Below are positions 28,218 to 37,858 of a DNA stretch of 64,000 nt, piece by piece. Below the pieces are notes generated by a model that was not told the DNA's origin, searched no databases, and was given only the letters and a program-made list of their open reading frames with translations. A program made the position numbers and the translations under genes. Position 1 is the first letter of the stretch; each line of letters starts with the position of its first letter. Origin of the DNA: Desulfobacteraceae bacterium (GTDB lineage Bacteria; Desulfobacterota; Desulfobacteria; Desulfobacterales; Desulfosarcinaceae); contig QZKV01000119.1 of NCBI GenBank assembly GCA_003599575.1, forward strand, positions 1-64,000, given 5' to 3'.

Positions 28218-30767
28218 TTATGTCACCACAGCAACGGGAATGGTAATCCCCACCTGATTCGCAACAGGTGTATAAATATCAACCTGTTCTTCCGGCGTGG
28301 AAATCGACACCACAAAAGAATATCTCGTCCGGTTGTGCCAACGGCCCAGATAGGAACGCTCGCGCCACCACCCGACAATAGGATATACCGCCATGAAATG
28401 AGATTCGGATAGCTGTGCAGCCGACCCTTGCCAGATATCGGAATGAATCGATCCCTTATTTCTGGCATTGGTGCCGAAAAACCAGTGATCCGAAGCACTG
28501 GGCGTGCCCGGGTGCCCCTCACCCTCTTCGCGGGCTGCCTTATTGATCCGTCTCAGGAAATCGTATTTGCCCTCACCGGGGGAATTCACGTCGAATCGCA
28601 GCGCATGGGATGCATAGCGATATCGATCTTTCCACCCGATTTCACCGGGACCGGGCTCGATGAAATAGGATAGCGTCACACGCATCTGCACCGGCGTTTC
28701 CAGAGGCAAGTTCAACAATACTTCCCTGGGCCAGGGCAGATCATAAAAATGCATCTCTTTGGTTTTAAAGCCGCCGCCCTCTTTTTTATCATAGGGCTGC
28801 AGCTCCGCCTGGGCGATGAGGGTCAGTGAGTTGGCCGCACTGTAAAGCGCCCGCTCCAGATCCGGAACACCGTAACCACAGATTCTCAGCAAACGTTCCC
28901 GGTCGGTTTTTGTATGCTGAGGCGGCAAGAACTGTGCTTTCAATGCATCGGTCCACTCAGCCGAATGCACCATCAAGGCGCGCACGGTCTCAGGCCAGGT
29001 ATCCGGATAGACGTTTTGAATGCGCGCCGCAAGCCATGCTGCCTGGGCAGTGGCGGCGCTGGTCATGTTGAAGGGATAAAAATGGCGCTCCGCGGGTTTC
29101 CAAAAGGTGGTCAACAGCGACAGGTCTTCACACTCGGTGACAAAACCATTGCCGTCGTGGGCCAGGTTCCCCCCCTCCATGACGATTTCAGGTTTGAGGG
29201 GCCACGTGTATTCCCAGTTCAGTGAAGTTGTGCTGAAAGGCGAAAGCGCGCCCTTAGCCGCGATGGGCTCGTAACCGGCATATGTTTCGTTATCAATGCG
29301 GTCTAAGGCTGTATAGGCGCCCACCGTCAAAACGTTCCACGCATGGGCCGGATCGTGGACCGAGTCATTGCATTGACTCGCCGGGTAGTCGGCTGCGCGT
29401 GTCAAGTCTGTAAGGTTGCCGGCACATAGAACAGCCAGGCGTCGATGCGGATCAGCATCCACGCTATCGACACCGGCCGTTAACTGATCCATTGCGCCGG
29501 ACCAGGAGCTGGGACGGCCATGATCTCGGGTGTCGCTGGCGGTGACCGCCATGCAAATAATCCGTTTTCGCTGCGGTGCCTGTATTTCGGCCCTGCTTAC
29601 CCCCTGGGCAGTGAGAAAACCCCAAAGATCTGGCTGATTCGTATCCGGTGGCGGCGGCAGAATTTTGACCGACTCCAGGCGGTGCCGCAAAAAGATGCCC
29701 TCGCTGCACGCCAAGCAAGCTCTCAAATCACCGTATGCGGCTGTACCGGCCATGCGGGTGCCGTGACCTTGATTGGCACTATCATGATCGTGACTTCCCC
29801 ATTCCGGATTCACCGACAGGCAATCCTCATCGCGCAACACCGGGGCCAGCAATGGGTGGCCATTATTAACGCCCGTATCGAGAATACATACCGCCACATC
29901 GGTATCGTTATCCACCTGGCAGCGTTGCAGCAGATCCTCGACCCACTCCGCCTGCTCCCGATTCTCCATCTCCGTCCAAAAGGCCGTTGTATCCTTGGCC
30001 CGTCGATATTCAGCGATATCATCGGAAAGGGTCGTCAAGCGTCCAAGTTGCGCCAAGGAGGCATGCACGACCTTTACTGCACGCTCCGGAAAACGGACGA
30101 CGCCGGGCCTGGCTTCGATCCGCTCCCGGGCCAGCAAGGCCTCGAAGCGATCGATGACCGCCTGTCGATGACTACTCAGCCACACCTCACACCACTCCGG
30201 ATCGGCACCCGGTTTCAGGGAAGGCCAGTCTTGCCAGAAAGAGTCTACCAGAAGTGCTTTTCGAATATCCCCCATGCTGTTTATCAGATTGGAATTTGCC
30301 GGCTTGCCTTTAGGGGTGTCCTTGTTTAAATAATCCTCAATTTTCTGGAGAAAATGATTTTTCTTCTCGTGCGGAATATAGACCGTCGCAAAAAACGTCT
30401 CGACCGGCTCCATTATGCCGGTTTTCTCATTTTTGACCTCATTCACTTCCACCCGGATATTCAGCAGGCGAACTTGTTTTTCCGGTGAAGGAGAACGCCT
30501 GTCTTCAAGGCTTTTGGTCACCAAATCAAATCCCGGATCACTCTTGAACTCAAGATAAACGCCTTGGCGGGTGCCGTGGGCCACGGCCTGCTCGGTTTCA
30601 GCCGTTGCCCACGCACGCTGTAATTTGCGGGAAAGAAAATCACTATGGCCCTGTCGATCCTTCCAGTCTGGGATGCGCGATTTAGGGCCTCTCGAACCCA
30701 CACTTGTGAACGCTTCTTCAACCGGTGGATGAATCAGAAAGATGTGGCGGTACCGCTCCTGTGCCAT
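28218..30767 (-). CDS. Cytoplasmic subtilisin-like (S8) serine protease paired with AAA ATPase
   Basis: 849 residues, no signal peptide, so intracellular. The S8 catalytic residues are visible in order: Asp297 (CILDTGVNN), His335 (GHGTRMAGT), oxyanion Asn451 (LCAGN) and Ser570 (NMTSAATAQ). About 280 residues precede the protease domain and 230 follow it, longer than a plain subtilase. It starts 6 bases after the AAA ATPase gene and is therefore co-translated with it. Both lie within a type I restriction operon, pointing to a role in phage defence, for instance protein cleavage after activation. AAA plus S8 pairs recur among candidate defence modules; the trigger and target here are unknown. 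Confidence 0.9.
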   Translation of the reverse strand: MAQERYRHIFLIHPPVEEAFTSVGSRGPKSRIPDWKDRQGHSDFLSRKLQRAWATAETEQAVAHGTRQGVYLEFKSDPGFDLVTKSLEDRRSPSPEKQVRLLNIRVEVNEVKNEKTGIMEPVETFFATVYIPHEKKNHFLQKIEDYLNKDTPKGKPANSNLINSMGDIRKALLVDSFWQDWPSLKPGADPEWCEVWLSSHRQAVIDRFEALLARERIEARPGVVRFPERAVKVVHASLAQLGRLTTLSDDIAEYRRAKDTTAFWTEMENREQAEWVEDLLQRCQVDNDTDVAVCILDTGVNNGHPLLAPVLRDEDCLSVNPEWGSHDHDSANQGHGTRMAGTAAYGDLRACLACSEGIFLRHRLESVKILPPPPDTNQPDLWGFLTAQGVSRAEIQAPQRKRIICMAVTASDTRDHGRPSSWSGAMDQLTAGVDSVDADPHRRLAVLCAGNLTDLTRAADYPASQCNDSVHDPAHAWNVLTVGAYTALDRIDNETYAGYEPIAAKGALSPFSTTSLNWEYTWPLKPEIVMEGGNLAHDGNGFVTECEDLSLLTTFWKPAERHFYPFNMTSAATAQAAWLAARIQNVYPDTWPETVRALMVHSAEWTDALKAQFLPPQHTKTDRERLLRICGYGVPDLERALYSAANSLTLIAQAELQPYDKKEGGGFKTKEMHFYDLPWPREVLLNLPLETPVQMRVTLSYFIEPGPGEIGWKDRYRYASHALRFDVNSPGEGKYDFLRRINKAAREEGEGHPGTPSASDHWFFGTNARNKGSIHSDIWQGSAAQLSESHFMAVYPIVGWWRERSYLGRWHNRTRYSFVVSISTPEEQVDIYTPVANQVGITIPVAVVT

Positions 30768-30773
30768 AGAGCG

Positions 30774-31745
30774 TTATCTCTCCTTTCCCTCATAGGCTGC
30801 ATGCCGCTCCTTGAGCAACGCTTTGAACAACGCAAAGGTGACTCGGCTTTTATTCTCCAGAATGGCCAGTTTAATGGCGTCCCGGCAGGCACGATCGATT
30901 TCGGAGTGGCTGAGCCCTTGACCGGCGTTGGCGGCTTTCTCTATCGGAAATTGAGGGCCTTTGAAGGTTCCCAGCAGATTGGCGATGAGCCGCTGGCGGC
31001 TCTCGCCGTCCGGCAGGGTGTAGTGCAGCACGTCGTCAAAGCGCCGGAACAAGGCGCGATCCAGCAAGCGGGGGTTGTTGGTGGCGGCAATGATCAGGTT
31101 GTCCGACGCATCGTTTTCGATGAACTGTAAAAAGGCGTTAAGCACCCGGCGCATCTCGCCCACATCGTTGCCCAGGCCCCGTTCGCCGCCGATGGCGTCG
31201 AACTCGTCGAACAGGTAGACCCCCGGCATGGCCCGCATGCGTTCGAAAATCTGACGCAGCTTGGCCCCGGTTTCACCCATGAATTTGGTCACCAAACGGT
31301 CCATCTGGATGATGTGCAGGGGATGCTTGAGTTCGGTGGCTAGCACCTGGGCCGTCATGGTCTTGCCCGTGCCCGGCTCGCCCGAGAGCAGCAGCTTGCG
31401 GCGGTGGGCCAGACCGTGCTTTTTGAGTTTGGCTTGCTGCCGGAACTCCAGGATGACCCGCTCGATGCGCGCTTTCAGGGCGTCATCCACCACCAGGGAG
31501 ACCAGGGGCCGGGCCGGCTGCTCGGTGAGGATAAGGCCGGACAACTCCTGGGGAAAGGCGATCACATTGGTGGGCGCCGGTCGGCTCTTGGCGTGGTCCA
31601 CCATGGTCTTGATCTCATGGGCCAGGGCATCATGCCCCTGACGCGCCTCATGGGCCGCGATCTGCAGGGCCGACGCATAAAACTGCTCGGCATTCATGCT
31701 CAAGTGGGAGCGGATCAGAGCCTTGATCTGCTCGGCGGTGGCCAT
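30774..31745 (-). CDS. AAA+ ATPase partner of the S8 protease
   Basis: About 323 residues. N-terminal helical region (1-110) then one AAA+ module: Walker A GEPGTGKT (122-129), Walker B VYLFDEFD (176-183), sensor AATNN and arginine finger near 234 (ALFRRFDD). It resembles FtsH/Cdc48-like ATPases but has no protease or membrane domain of its own. The ATG at 31745 is chosen because GAGG lies 5 bases upstream; a GTG at 31751 is in frame. It starts 45 bases after hsdS and ends 6 bases before the S8 gene, so it probably supplies unfolding, regulation or signalling to that protease. Confidence 0.9.
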   Translation of the reverse strand: MATAEQIKALIRSHLSMNAEQFYASALQIAAHEARQGHDALAHEIKTMVDHAKSRPAPTNVIAFPQELSGLILTEQPARPLVSLVVDDALKARIERVILEFRQQAKLKKHGLAHRRKLLLSGEPGTGKTMTAQVLATELKHPLHIIQMDRLVTKFMGETGAKLRQIFERMRAMPGVYLFDEFDAIGGERGLGNDVGEMRRVLNAFLQFIENDASDNLIIAATNNPRLLDRALFRRFDDVLHYTLPDGESRQRLIANLLGTFKGPQFPIEKAANAGQGLSHSEIDRACRDAIKLAILENKSRVTFALFKALLKERHAAYEGKER

Positions 31746-31790
31746 GGTCACCTCGTTTGGTTTTTTGTTTGTTTTTAGGTGCCTGCTTCC

Positions 31791-32939
31791 TTATACCACA
31801 ATTTCGCCGTTCATGAGACGGGGGAGTAGGAGGTCGCGGGCTTTTGCCAGTTTGATATTTTGCATTTTCAGATTTTCAATTTGAAGATACACAGAATCTA
31901 CATGCTCGTCAAAACTGTCCATTAACGTATTTGGTGGACTCAAAATATCGATCCTATGAACATCATTTCTGTTAAGCGTTGGAACTGCTGCACCTCCATT
32001 GTACTGCTCAAGCTGTAGCTCGGATAAAAGATGGACAGCATAAATCGGTCCGACTCTTTTAAACTCCTTAACCCAAAGCGTAGTATTAAGCGGCCAAAAG
32101 TCGCACGGTACATACAGTACCGTTCCAAGGGATCCCGATCGTCCTGTAACGACTCCTGGCCCATTGACTTTTGCCACATTGTGATATCCATTGATACCTG
32201 TTGATGCATATATCGGAACATTTCCTTCCTTACGAAATTTCAAAGGCAGATCAAACCCTCTCTGCAGTGTCAGGACATCACCGACACAAGCCTTTTTCCA
32301 CCCCTCCGGCACGCCGTCTTTGATCTTGACGTGTTCGTGGCCGGGGAAGCGCAGGTGGACGAACCACTCCTTGTAAAGCAGTCGCGCCGCCTGCTCCAGC
32401 AAGGCAATCCGGCGGCGGTTGTTTTCGATGAGGTCGTCGTAGGCAGAAAGGATTCCAGCAATTTCCTTTTGAATTTCCTTCCGAGGGAAAGCGACTCCAA
32501 AGTCAGGGAATTTTTTAATGGGAATACGATCGACAGTGGCGCCATTTATTATGTTGGCCTCAACTACTGCAAACCATTTTTGCGACATAAAATAGTAGTG
32601 AAGGAAGCGGGGATGGACTTTTTGCTTGTCCGCCCTGACAAGTGCCATACGCCTACCAAGGCAGCCGTGAAAATCTTCAGGAATAATTGCATACCTATGC
32701 AGAGTGGCTTCATAAGAAAAAACAATATCATCCTTTTGAGGCTTTACGCGTCGAATCCATTTTGGGAATTCTTCCTCGGAAACATGCCTGATGTCTGAGA
32801 AGTCAAGCCGCCCATCCGCAGTCACGTTCTTGATCCCGAGAAAGATTGGTCCTGAATCGGATTCTTTCGGAGTTGCATGAGGCCCGTCATAAATTCCTAT
32901 GCAGAATATTTTAATTGGCCCGGACATCATTTTTATCAT
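31791..32939 (-). CDS. hsdS: Type I restriction-modification specificity subunit (HsdS)
   Basis: 382 residues with two target-recognition halves separated by a conserved helical spacer (EIAGILSAYDDLIENNRRRIALLEQAARLLYKEW) and a second spacer at the end (RDLLLPRLMNGEI). Visible AT-rich stretches in the recognition domains are typical of exchanged HsdS modules. It determines the bipartite DNA target for methylation and cutting. Its ATG overlaps the hsdM stop by 4 bases, so translation is coupled. Confidence 0.94.
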   Translation of the reverse strand: MIKMMSGPIKIFCIGIYDGPHATPKESDSGPIFLGIKNVTADGRLDFSDIRHVSEEEFPKWIRRVKPQKDDIVFSYEATLHRYAIIPEDFHGCLGRRMALVRADKQKVHPRFLHYYFMSQKWFAVVEANIINGATVDRIPIKKFPDFGVAFPRKEIQKEIAGILSAYDDLIENNRRRIALLEQAARLLYKEWFVHLRFPGHEHVKIKDGVPEGWKKACVGDVLTLQRGFDLPLKFRKEGNVPIYASTGINGYHNVAKVNGPGVVTGRSGSLGTVLYVPCDFWPLNTTLWVKEFKRVGPIYAVHLLSELQLEQYNGGAAVPTLNRNDVHRIDILSPPNTLMDSFDEHVDSVYLQIENLKMQNIKLAKARDLLLPRLMNGEIVV

Positions 32940-35050
32940 ATACCCAACTCTCCAAAGTTCTTCCGAATCATCTCCGCCAGCTTTACCGCCTCGGCATTAA
33001 GATCCTCCAACTCCACATGAATTTCCCGCATGGCCTCTTCAAAATCGAAGTTTTCATCCTCTTCTTCGGGGGCCACGCCCACATAGCGGCCGGGGGTGAG
33101 GCTCCAGTCGTTTTTGGCAATCTCGGCGCGGTCCACCACCTTGGCCAGACCTTCCACGTCGCGCAGCTTGGCTTCGGGGAAGCGCTCGGTGAGCCAGCGG
33201 GCCTGGCGGTGGAAGTAGCGCACCTGTTTGAGCTGTTCGACGGCCGCCTGGCGGGCCATGTCGGCGGTTTTGCGAGCGCGGGTGATGTCGCGGTGATTCC
33301 AGGTGTCGCTCTCCCGGGCCTGGCACTCGGTGTCGCAGGTGTCGATGAGACGGCCAGCGATCTTAAAGAGCAGGTCGGTCTGCTTGACCAGGTCCCGGCT
33401 TAATTCGGCCAGGGGCGCCATGCGCTTCACGGCCTTTTTCAGGACAACGTTGGTGGTCTTCTGGGCCTTCCAAGCGGCCTGCTCCTTGTCCAGGGCCTTT
33501 TTAAAGGCGGCCACATCGGCTTGAAATGCAGGCAGGGCTTGTTCCAGCTCCTGGAGCGGTTCTCTGTTGGCTGCGTCTTTTTTCAAGGTCTTTATAAACG
33601 GCTGGATGGCTGATTGCAAGGCATCCACACTGCGGACAAATTCTGGCAGGGGCTCTTTAATGCAGCCTTCATCGTCCGTGCCGTTAAAACAGGCCCGGCC
33701 TTCGGCGATCATGCGGGTGCAATATCTGGACACCAGATTAAGGAAACGCTGGGTTTGGCCCCGGTAGAGCCACACCATGGCCAGGATGTTCTGCTCCTGT
33801 TCGGGCGAAAAGTCGAAGATTTTGCGGGTCACCTTGCGGAAGATGTTGCGGGCGTCGATCATCAACACCTTGTCGCGCAATGCTTCGGGCTTGCCCCGGT
33901 TGAGAAACCACAGTTCGCACGGCACGGTGCGGGTGTAGAAGAAGTTGGAGCGGATGGCGATCATCACCTCAACGGCGCAGCTTTCTACCAGCTTTTGGCG
34001 CACCTTGGCCTCGTCGCGGCCGGCGCTTGAGGATTGGGAGGACATCACGAAGCCGGCCCGGCCCTTGGCGTTGAGATAGCTGTAGAAATAGCTGATCCAG
34101 ACGTAGTTGCCGTTGGAGACCTTGCCGCCTTTATTGACGCCGGGCAGACCGAAGGGCAGGCGCGGGTCGCGCTTGATCTTGTCGGCGTCGATCTCGTCCA
34201 CGTTGAAGGGTGGATTGGCCATGACAAAATCGGCCTTGCCGGCAAGTTCGTGGGGGTCGTCGTAGTAGGTGATGGCCTTGCGGATATCGCCCTCCAGCCC
34301 GTGCACGGCCAGGTTCATCTTGGCCAGGCGGATGGTGGTGGGGTTTTTCTCCAGGCCGCAGAAGGTGAGCCGCTCGGTGGGATTCTGGCGCCGGCGCTCC
34401 ACCACCCGGGCGCTTTGCACGAACATGCCGCCCGAACCGCAGGCCGGGTCCAGCACCGTGCCCTGGTCCGGTTCGATCACATTGGCGATCAGGGAGACCA
34501 GGGAGATGGGGGTGAAAAACTCGCCGTTGTCATGGGCTTTGAGATCGGCAAAACGGGTCAGAAAGTATTCATAGATGCGGCCGAACACATCTCCCGATGC
34601 GCGCTTGAGCTCTTCGGGATTCAAGGTGCGCAGCAGTTGGCCCAGCACCTCGTCGTCCAGCTCCTGGTACTCCGCCTTGGGCAGCAGCCCCTGCAGTCCC
34701 TGGTAATCGGCCTCGATGGACTGCATGGCCGCCATGACCGCCTTAATCCTATTGCCGCCGTCCTTCAAGGCCACCAGATAATCGAATTGGGCCTCGGGGC
34801 GCAAAAAAATGGCCCCTCTGCGGGAAAAATCCTCCTTGGCCGACGGCCTCTTTTTACCACCCCGCGAGGGCAAACCTGCCTCGATGCCGTCCTTGACCGC
34901 CAGATAGCGGCTGTAGGCATGCCGCAGAAAGATCAAACCCATCACGGGCATGAAGTATTCATTGCTGGCATAGTTGGAATTTGATCGTAAAGTGTCGGCC
35001 GCTTTCCACAGACGCTTCTCTATGGATTCAATGTGTTCGAGCTGAGCCAT
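32936..35050 (-). CDS. hsdM: Type I N6-adenine DNA methyltransferase (HsdM)
   Basis: About 704 residues. N-terminal helical domain, SAM motif I VLDPACGSGGMF, catalytic motif IV NPPFNV, and a long C-terminal region for HsdS contact with an acidic stretch (EEEDENFDFEE). The ATG at 35050 is preferred to the in-frame TTG at 35065 because of AAAGG 8 bases upstream. First gene of a minus-strand operon hsdM-hsdS-AAA-S8-hsdR. Confidence 0.95.
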   Translation of the reverse strand: MAQLEHIESIEKRLWKAADTLRSNSNYASNEYFMPVMGLIFLRHAYSRYLAVKDGIEAGLPSRGGKKRPSAKEDFSRRGAIFLRPEAQFDYLVALKDGGNRIKAVMAAMQSIEADYQGLQGLLPKAEYQELDDEVLGQLLRTLNPEELKRASGDVFGRIYEYFLTRFADLKAHDNGEFFTPISLVSLIANVIEPDQGTVLDPACGSGGMFVQSARVVERRRQNPTERLTFCGLEKNPTTIRLAKMNLAVHGLEGDIRKAITYYDDPHELAGKADFVMANPPFNVDEIDADKIKRDPRLPFGLPGVNKGGKVSNGNYVWISYFYSYLNAKGRAGFVMSSQSSSAGRDEAKVRQKLVESCAVEVMIAIRSNFFYTRTVPCELWFLNRGKPEALRDKVLMIDARNIFRKVTRKIFDFSPEQEQNILAMVWLYRGQTQRFLNLVSRYCTRMIAEGRACFNGTDDEGCIKEPLPEFVRSVDALQSAIQPFIKTLKKDAANREPLQELEQALPAFQADVAAFKKALDKEQAAWKAQKTTNVVLKKAVKRMAPLAELSRDLVKQTDLLFKIAGRLIDTCDTECQARESDTWNHRDITRARKTADMARQAAVEQLKQVRYFHRQARWLTERFPEAKLRDVEGLAKVVDRAEIAKNDWSLTPGRYVGVAPEEEDENFDFEEAMREIHVELEDLNAEAVKLAEMIRKNFGELGI

Positions 35051-35353
35051 GCGGAACCTTTTCAATTGGTCGCACTATCAGAAATAGGGGAGCAAGTGTG
35101 CCTTTTCAGTACCATATCCAATGCACTACATGCAATGGAAAGGCTAAAACGAAAAATCCATCAAAAAGCTGCAAAAATTGGAGCTGGTGAAACACAAAAG
35201 CAGCTTATGAAAGCTTGAAGGCTACTGATGAACACCAAGGCGGAATAGAGCGCTGGCTCCGGCAGTTTGAGCGGTTACTTCTTCAGGCCGGAAGTCTTTG
35301 CCGGAGATAAAGTCAGGATTGAAGGAGGATCTTTGCAAAGACAGAATAGCTTC
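35051..35353. other. AT-richer gap between the restriction operon and tmcA
   Basis: About 300 bases with lower GC than the surroundings. The hsdM promoter must lie here, but no clear -35/-10 or -24/-12 element was recognised. A 61-codon plus-strand frame (35033-35218) shows no family motif and overlaps hsdM. No tRNA or att-like repeat was seen at this edge of the restriction island. Confidence 0.4.
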
Positions 35354-35749
35354 TCACTTCTGCCCGCTGCGCGGATGACACTCGGCGCACATGACCGGTC
35401 CGGCATTGCTCGCAAGGTGGCACCCTTTGCACCTGAGATGATACGCCCGCCGCAAAGGGATGGGATGGGTCCCGGAGACGAGCGGGGCATGGCATTCGGA
35501 ACAGGGAGAGTCCTCGGATGTTTCAGTCTCGGATCGTCTTCCGTTTTCAATGACATGATGGCAGATGCCGCAATCCTCGATGGCGGCACTCTCATTATGG
35601 GAATCGTGCGCAAAAAGAGCTGCCGACCGTGCCGGCCTGGAAAACACGCTGTTGCTCACCGTCTGCATATCTTCCTGAGCGAAACCCAAGGCCATGCAGA
35701 AAGCTGATCCCGCAAGGGCCATTGCCAGAATGGCGGTTCGCTGCATCAT
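35354..35749 (-). CDS. tmcA: TmcA, tetrahaem type II cytochrome c3
   Basis: 131 residues with a signal peptide (hydrophobic to about residue 24) and four CXXCH motifs (CGICH 60, CSECH 83, CKGCH 107, CAECH 121) plus additional histidines. Size and location match TmcA, the acidic cytochrome c3 that takes electrons from periplasmic c3 and hydrogenase and hands them to the Tmc membrane complex. It overlaps tmcB by 4 bases and is the last gene of the operon, unlike the tmcABCD order of Desulfovibrio. Confidence 0.92.
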   Translation of the reverse strand: MMQRTAILAMALAGSAFCMALGFAQEDMQTVSNSVFSRPARSAALFAHDSHNESAAIEDCGICHHVIENGRRSETETSEDSPCSECHAPLVSGTHPIPLRRAYHLRCKGCHLASNAGPVMCAECHPRSGQK

Positions 35750-37128
35750 GCGTTTCTTACTCCTCTGTTGTTCCCAGGCTTTTCCATCGTTTCATAAATG
35801 ATATCGGCAAGGTATTTGACCTGCATGCCGAGCCGGTAGTAATGGTTGATCTCTTCCAGGCCGCTATGGCAGTTGTGGCAGGGGGCAATGATGATTTGAG
35901 CGGAGGTGGCTTCCAGCTGAAAGGCCTTGATACGGGCACCGAGCATGCGGGTCTGTTTATAGGGCGGCCCGCAATTGATCACGCCGCCGCCGGCCACGCA
36001 GCAGTAGTTGTGCTCCCGGTTTGGTGTCATTTCAACGAAATTCGCGCACAAAGCCTTGACCACTGAGCGGGCTTTTTCATGTAATCCAAAGCCACGCACC
36101 ATGTTGCAGGGATCATGCAAGGTGACGAGCGGCTGATATTTCTTTTCTACCCGGATAAGGCCCTTTTCCAGCAGCTCGTGGTAGAAATCTATGGCATGCT
36201 GCGTCTCGATAGGCGGCATGCGCCAGCCAAGCCAGCGGTTGCCGGTATCATAAACGCTGCGGAAAGCATGCCCGCACTCGCACATGACGATTTTCTTGAC
36301 GCGCAGGCGAACAGCGGTCTCGAAGTGAAACCGTTTCAGGCGTCCCATGATTTCATAATCGCCGCTATACATGGCCATGTCGCTGTTGTCCCATCCCGGC
36401 CGGGCAGGCATGGTCCAGTCCAGGCCGGCCGTGTGCATGATCACGGCGGCCTTGTAAAGAAGCCCCGCCTGGAACTTGGGCTCGGGCGCAATCACCGAAT
36501 ACATGATGTCGGCGCCCTCTTTTTCCAGGGGGATGCGCAGGTCAGGGATTTCGTCACGGGCATCGTCCTCCTGCCATTGAAGCGTATCGACCCATTCATC
36601 CGCCTTGACCCACATCTGATTGTAAGTGGCCGAGTGGCTGTTGACAGTATCCTGCAGATAAAGCGGGGTGACCCCCAGGGAGCGGCAGATACGGCGCACC
36701 ACGGAAATCAGGTAGGCGATATCGATGCCCAGCGGGCAGTAAAGGGCGCAGCGGCGGCAAAGGTTGCATTCGGTATAGGCGATCCGCGCGGCGCCCTGGA
36801 TAAATTCAGGGCTTACGCGGCCCTTTTTTTTCAACATCTCCCCGAGGGTTTGTTTGACTTTGCCAACGGGTGACCAGGAAGGGTCGTGCTCCCTGGAAAG
36901 GTAGAAATGGCAGCCTTCGGCGCAGAGCCCGCAATGCGTGCAGGCGGAGAGATAGGCCTTCAGGCGGGCACCGGTTTCGGCCGACAAAACCCGCCGGATG
37001 CCTTCGGCAATTTTTTCGGAACTCAGCCCGTTCAAGCCGGCTTCAATTCCGGCATCCCTGGCCTGAAGCCCCGCTGCAGCTCCGGCGGATGGTAGTCTTG
37101 GGTGCGTGATTCCGTCAGATTCAGGCAT
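35746..37128 (-). CDS. tmcB: TmcB, HdrD-like iron-sulfur subunit
   Basis: About 460 residues. Two 4Fe-4S motifs (CTHCGLCAEGC 63-73, CNLCRRCALYC 121-131) and a C-terminal CCG-type domain (CECGHAF, HDPCNMV, YCCVAGGG, CHNCHSG). It is the cytoplasmic Fe-S subunit of Tmc, resembling HdrD. The open frame extends much farther upstream but that part is only antisense noise over tmcC; ATG 37128 with GGGAGGA close upstream is chosen. An ATG at 37170 touching the tmcC stop is an alternative. Its CECGH shows that the corresponding position in the UGA-containing homologue at 50419-51738 is a cysteine. Confidence 0.92.
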   Translation of the reverse strand: MPESDGITHPRLPSAGAAAGLQARDAGIEAGLNGLSSEKIAEGIRRVLSAETGARLKAYLSACTHCGLCAEGCHFYLSREHDPSWSPVGKVKQTLGEMLKKKGRVSPEFIQGAARIAYTECNLCRRCALYCPLGIDIAYLISVVRRICRSLGVTPLYLQDTVNSHSATYNQMWVKADEWVDTLQWQEDDARDEIPDLRIPLEKEGADIMYSVIAPEPKFQAGLLYKAAVIMHTAGLDWTMPARPGWDNSDMAMYSGDYEIMGRLKRFHFETAVRLRVKKIVMCECGHAFRSVYDTGNRWLGWRMPPIETQHAIDFYHELLEKGLIRVEKKYQPLVTLHDPCNMVRGFGLHEKARSVVKALCANFVEMTPNREHNYCCVAGGGVINCGPPYKQTRMLGARIKAFQLEATSAQIIIAPCHNCHSGLEEINHYYRLGMQVKYLADIIYETMEKPGNNRGVRNA

Positions 37129-37169
37129 GCATCCTCCCTCCAGTCGATACGATGCGGAGAACATCTTCA

Positions 37170-37832
37170 TTAATAATCCCTGGCATGCCGCACCGCGCCA
37201 AACTCCGAGCCCATGTAACTGCGGGTGAACCAGACCAGAAACATGTGGGCCAGCCGGGTGAAAGGGAGGATGGCCAGCATCACCTGGCCGGAGAGCATGT
37301 GGACGAACATCATCACCCCATAGCCCGGCCATTGCCGGCCGCAGTAGAATCCACTGAGAAACGGCAGGGCGACCAGTCCTATAAAAAGATAATCGGCCGC
37401 ATCCGATATAAAACGCACCTCGGGCCGGAATACGCGGCGCGCGGCGAAAAAGATGCAGGCCGCCGGGACGATGAGGGTCATGACATCCGCCACGGGATCC
37501 GGCAGATTCCACCAGCGGAGGCCCCATGCCTCTTCCCACAAGACAATGTGGGCCAGCAAAAAAAACGGGACGAGCAGAAGACAAATGTGAAAAGAAAAAG
37601 AAACCACGGTCATGAATGGATGCATGCGCATGTTCAGAGCGCCGAAGGGCGTCATCCAGTGCACGAAGGATCTCAGGCTGTACCGCAGACTCATATAGCT
37701 CAGCAAGGATTTTTCTTTTCGCAGCAGCAGTCGCAACAGTTCCCATAAGCGGTAAAGCGTGCCGCCGATGAACACGAAAAAAGCCGCCCACATCAAAGGG
37801 CCGCTGACGATTTTATAAGCGGAATGCATCAT
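37170..37832 (-). CDS. tmcC: TmcC, membrane cytochrome b-like subunit
   Basis: About 220 residues with five or six hydrophobic helices and several helix-borne histidines (MHPFMTVVSFSFHICLL, FVHMLSGQVM) as in NarI/DsrM-like di-haem proteins. Two adjacent ATGs (37832, 37829) follow GGGGAAG; the first is used. It links TmcB to the quinone pool or to the periplasmic TmcA. Gap to tmcD is 26 bases. Confidence 0.9.
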   Translation of the reverse strand: MMHSAYKIVSGPLMWAAFFVFIGGTLYRLWELLRLLLRKEKSLLSYMSLRYSLRSFVHWMTPFGALNMRMHPFMTVVSFSFHICLLLVPFFLLAHIVLWEEAWGLRWWNLPDPVADVMTLIVPAACIFFAARRVFRPEVRFISDAADYLFIGLVALPFLSGFYCGRQWPGYGVMMFVHMLSGQVMLAILPFTRLAHMFLVWFTRSYMGSEFGAVRHARDY

Positions 37833-37858
37833 TGCTTCCCCGTCTTGGTCTTGGCCTT

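Noticed and set aside
28218-30767. S8 gene as a secreted housekeeping protease
   Set aside because: No signal peptide, and it is tightly coupled to an AAA ATPase inside a restriction operon.
35033-35218. 61-codon plus-strand frame before tmcA
   Set aside because: Overlaps hsdM, has no ribosome-binding site or recognisable family.
37129-37791. Long N-terminal extension of tmcB
   Set aside because: It runs over tmcC in another frame, has no membrane or Fe-S motif, and a good ribosome-binding site marks the start at 37128.
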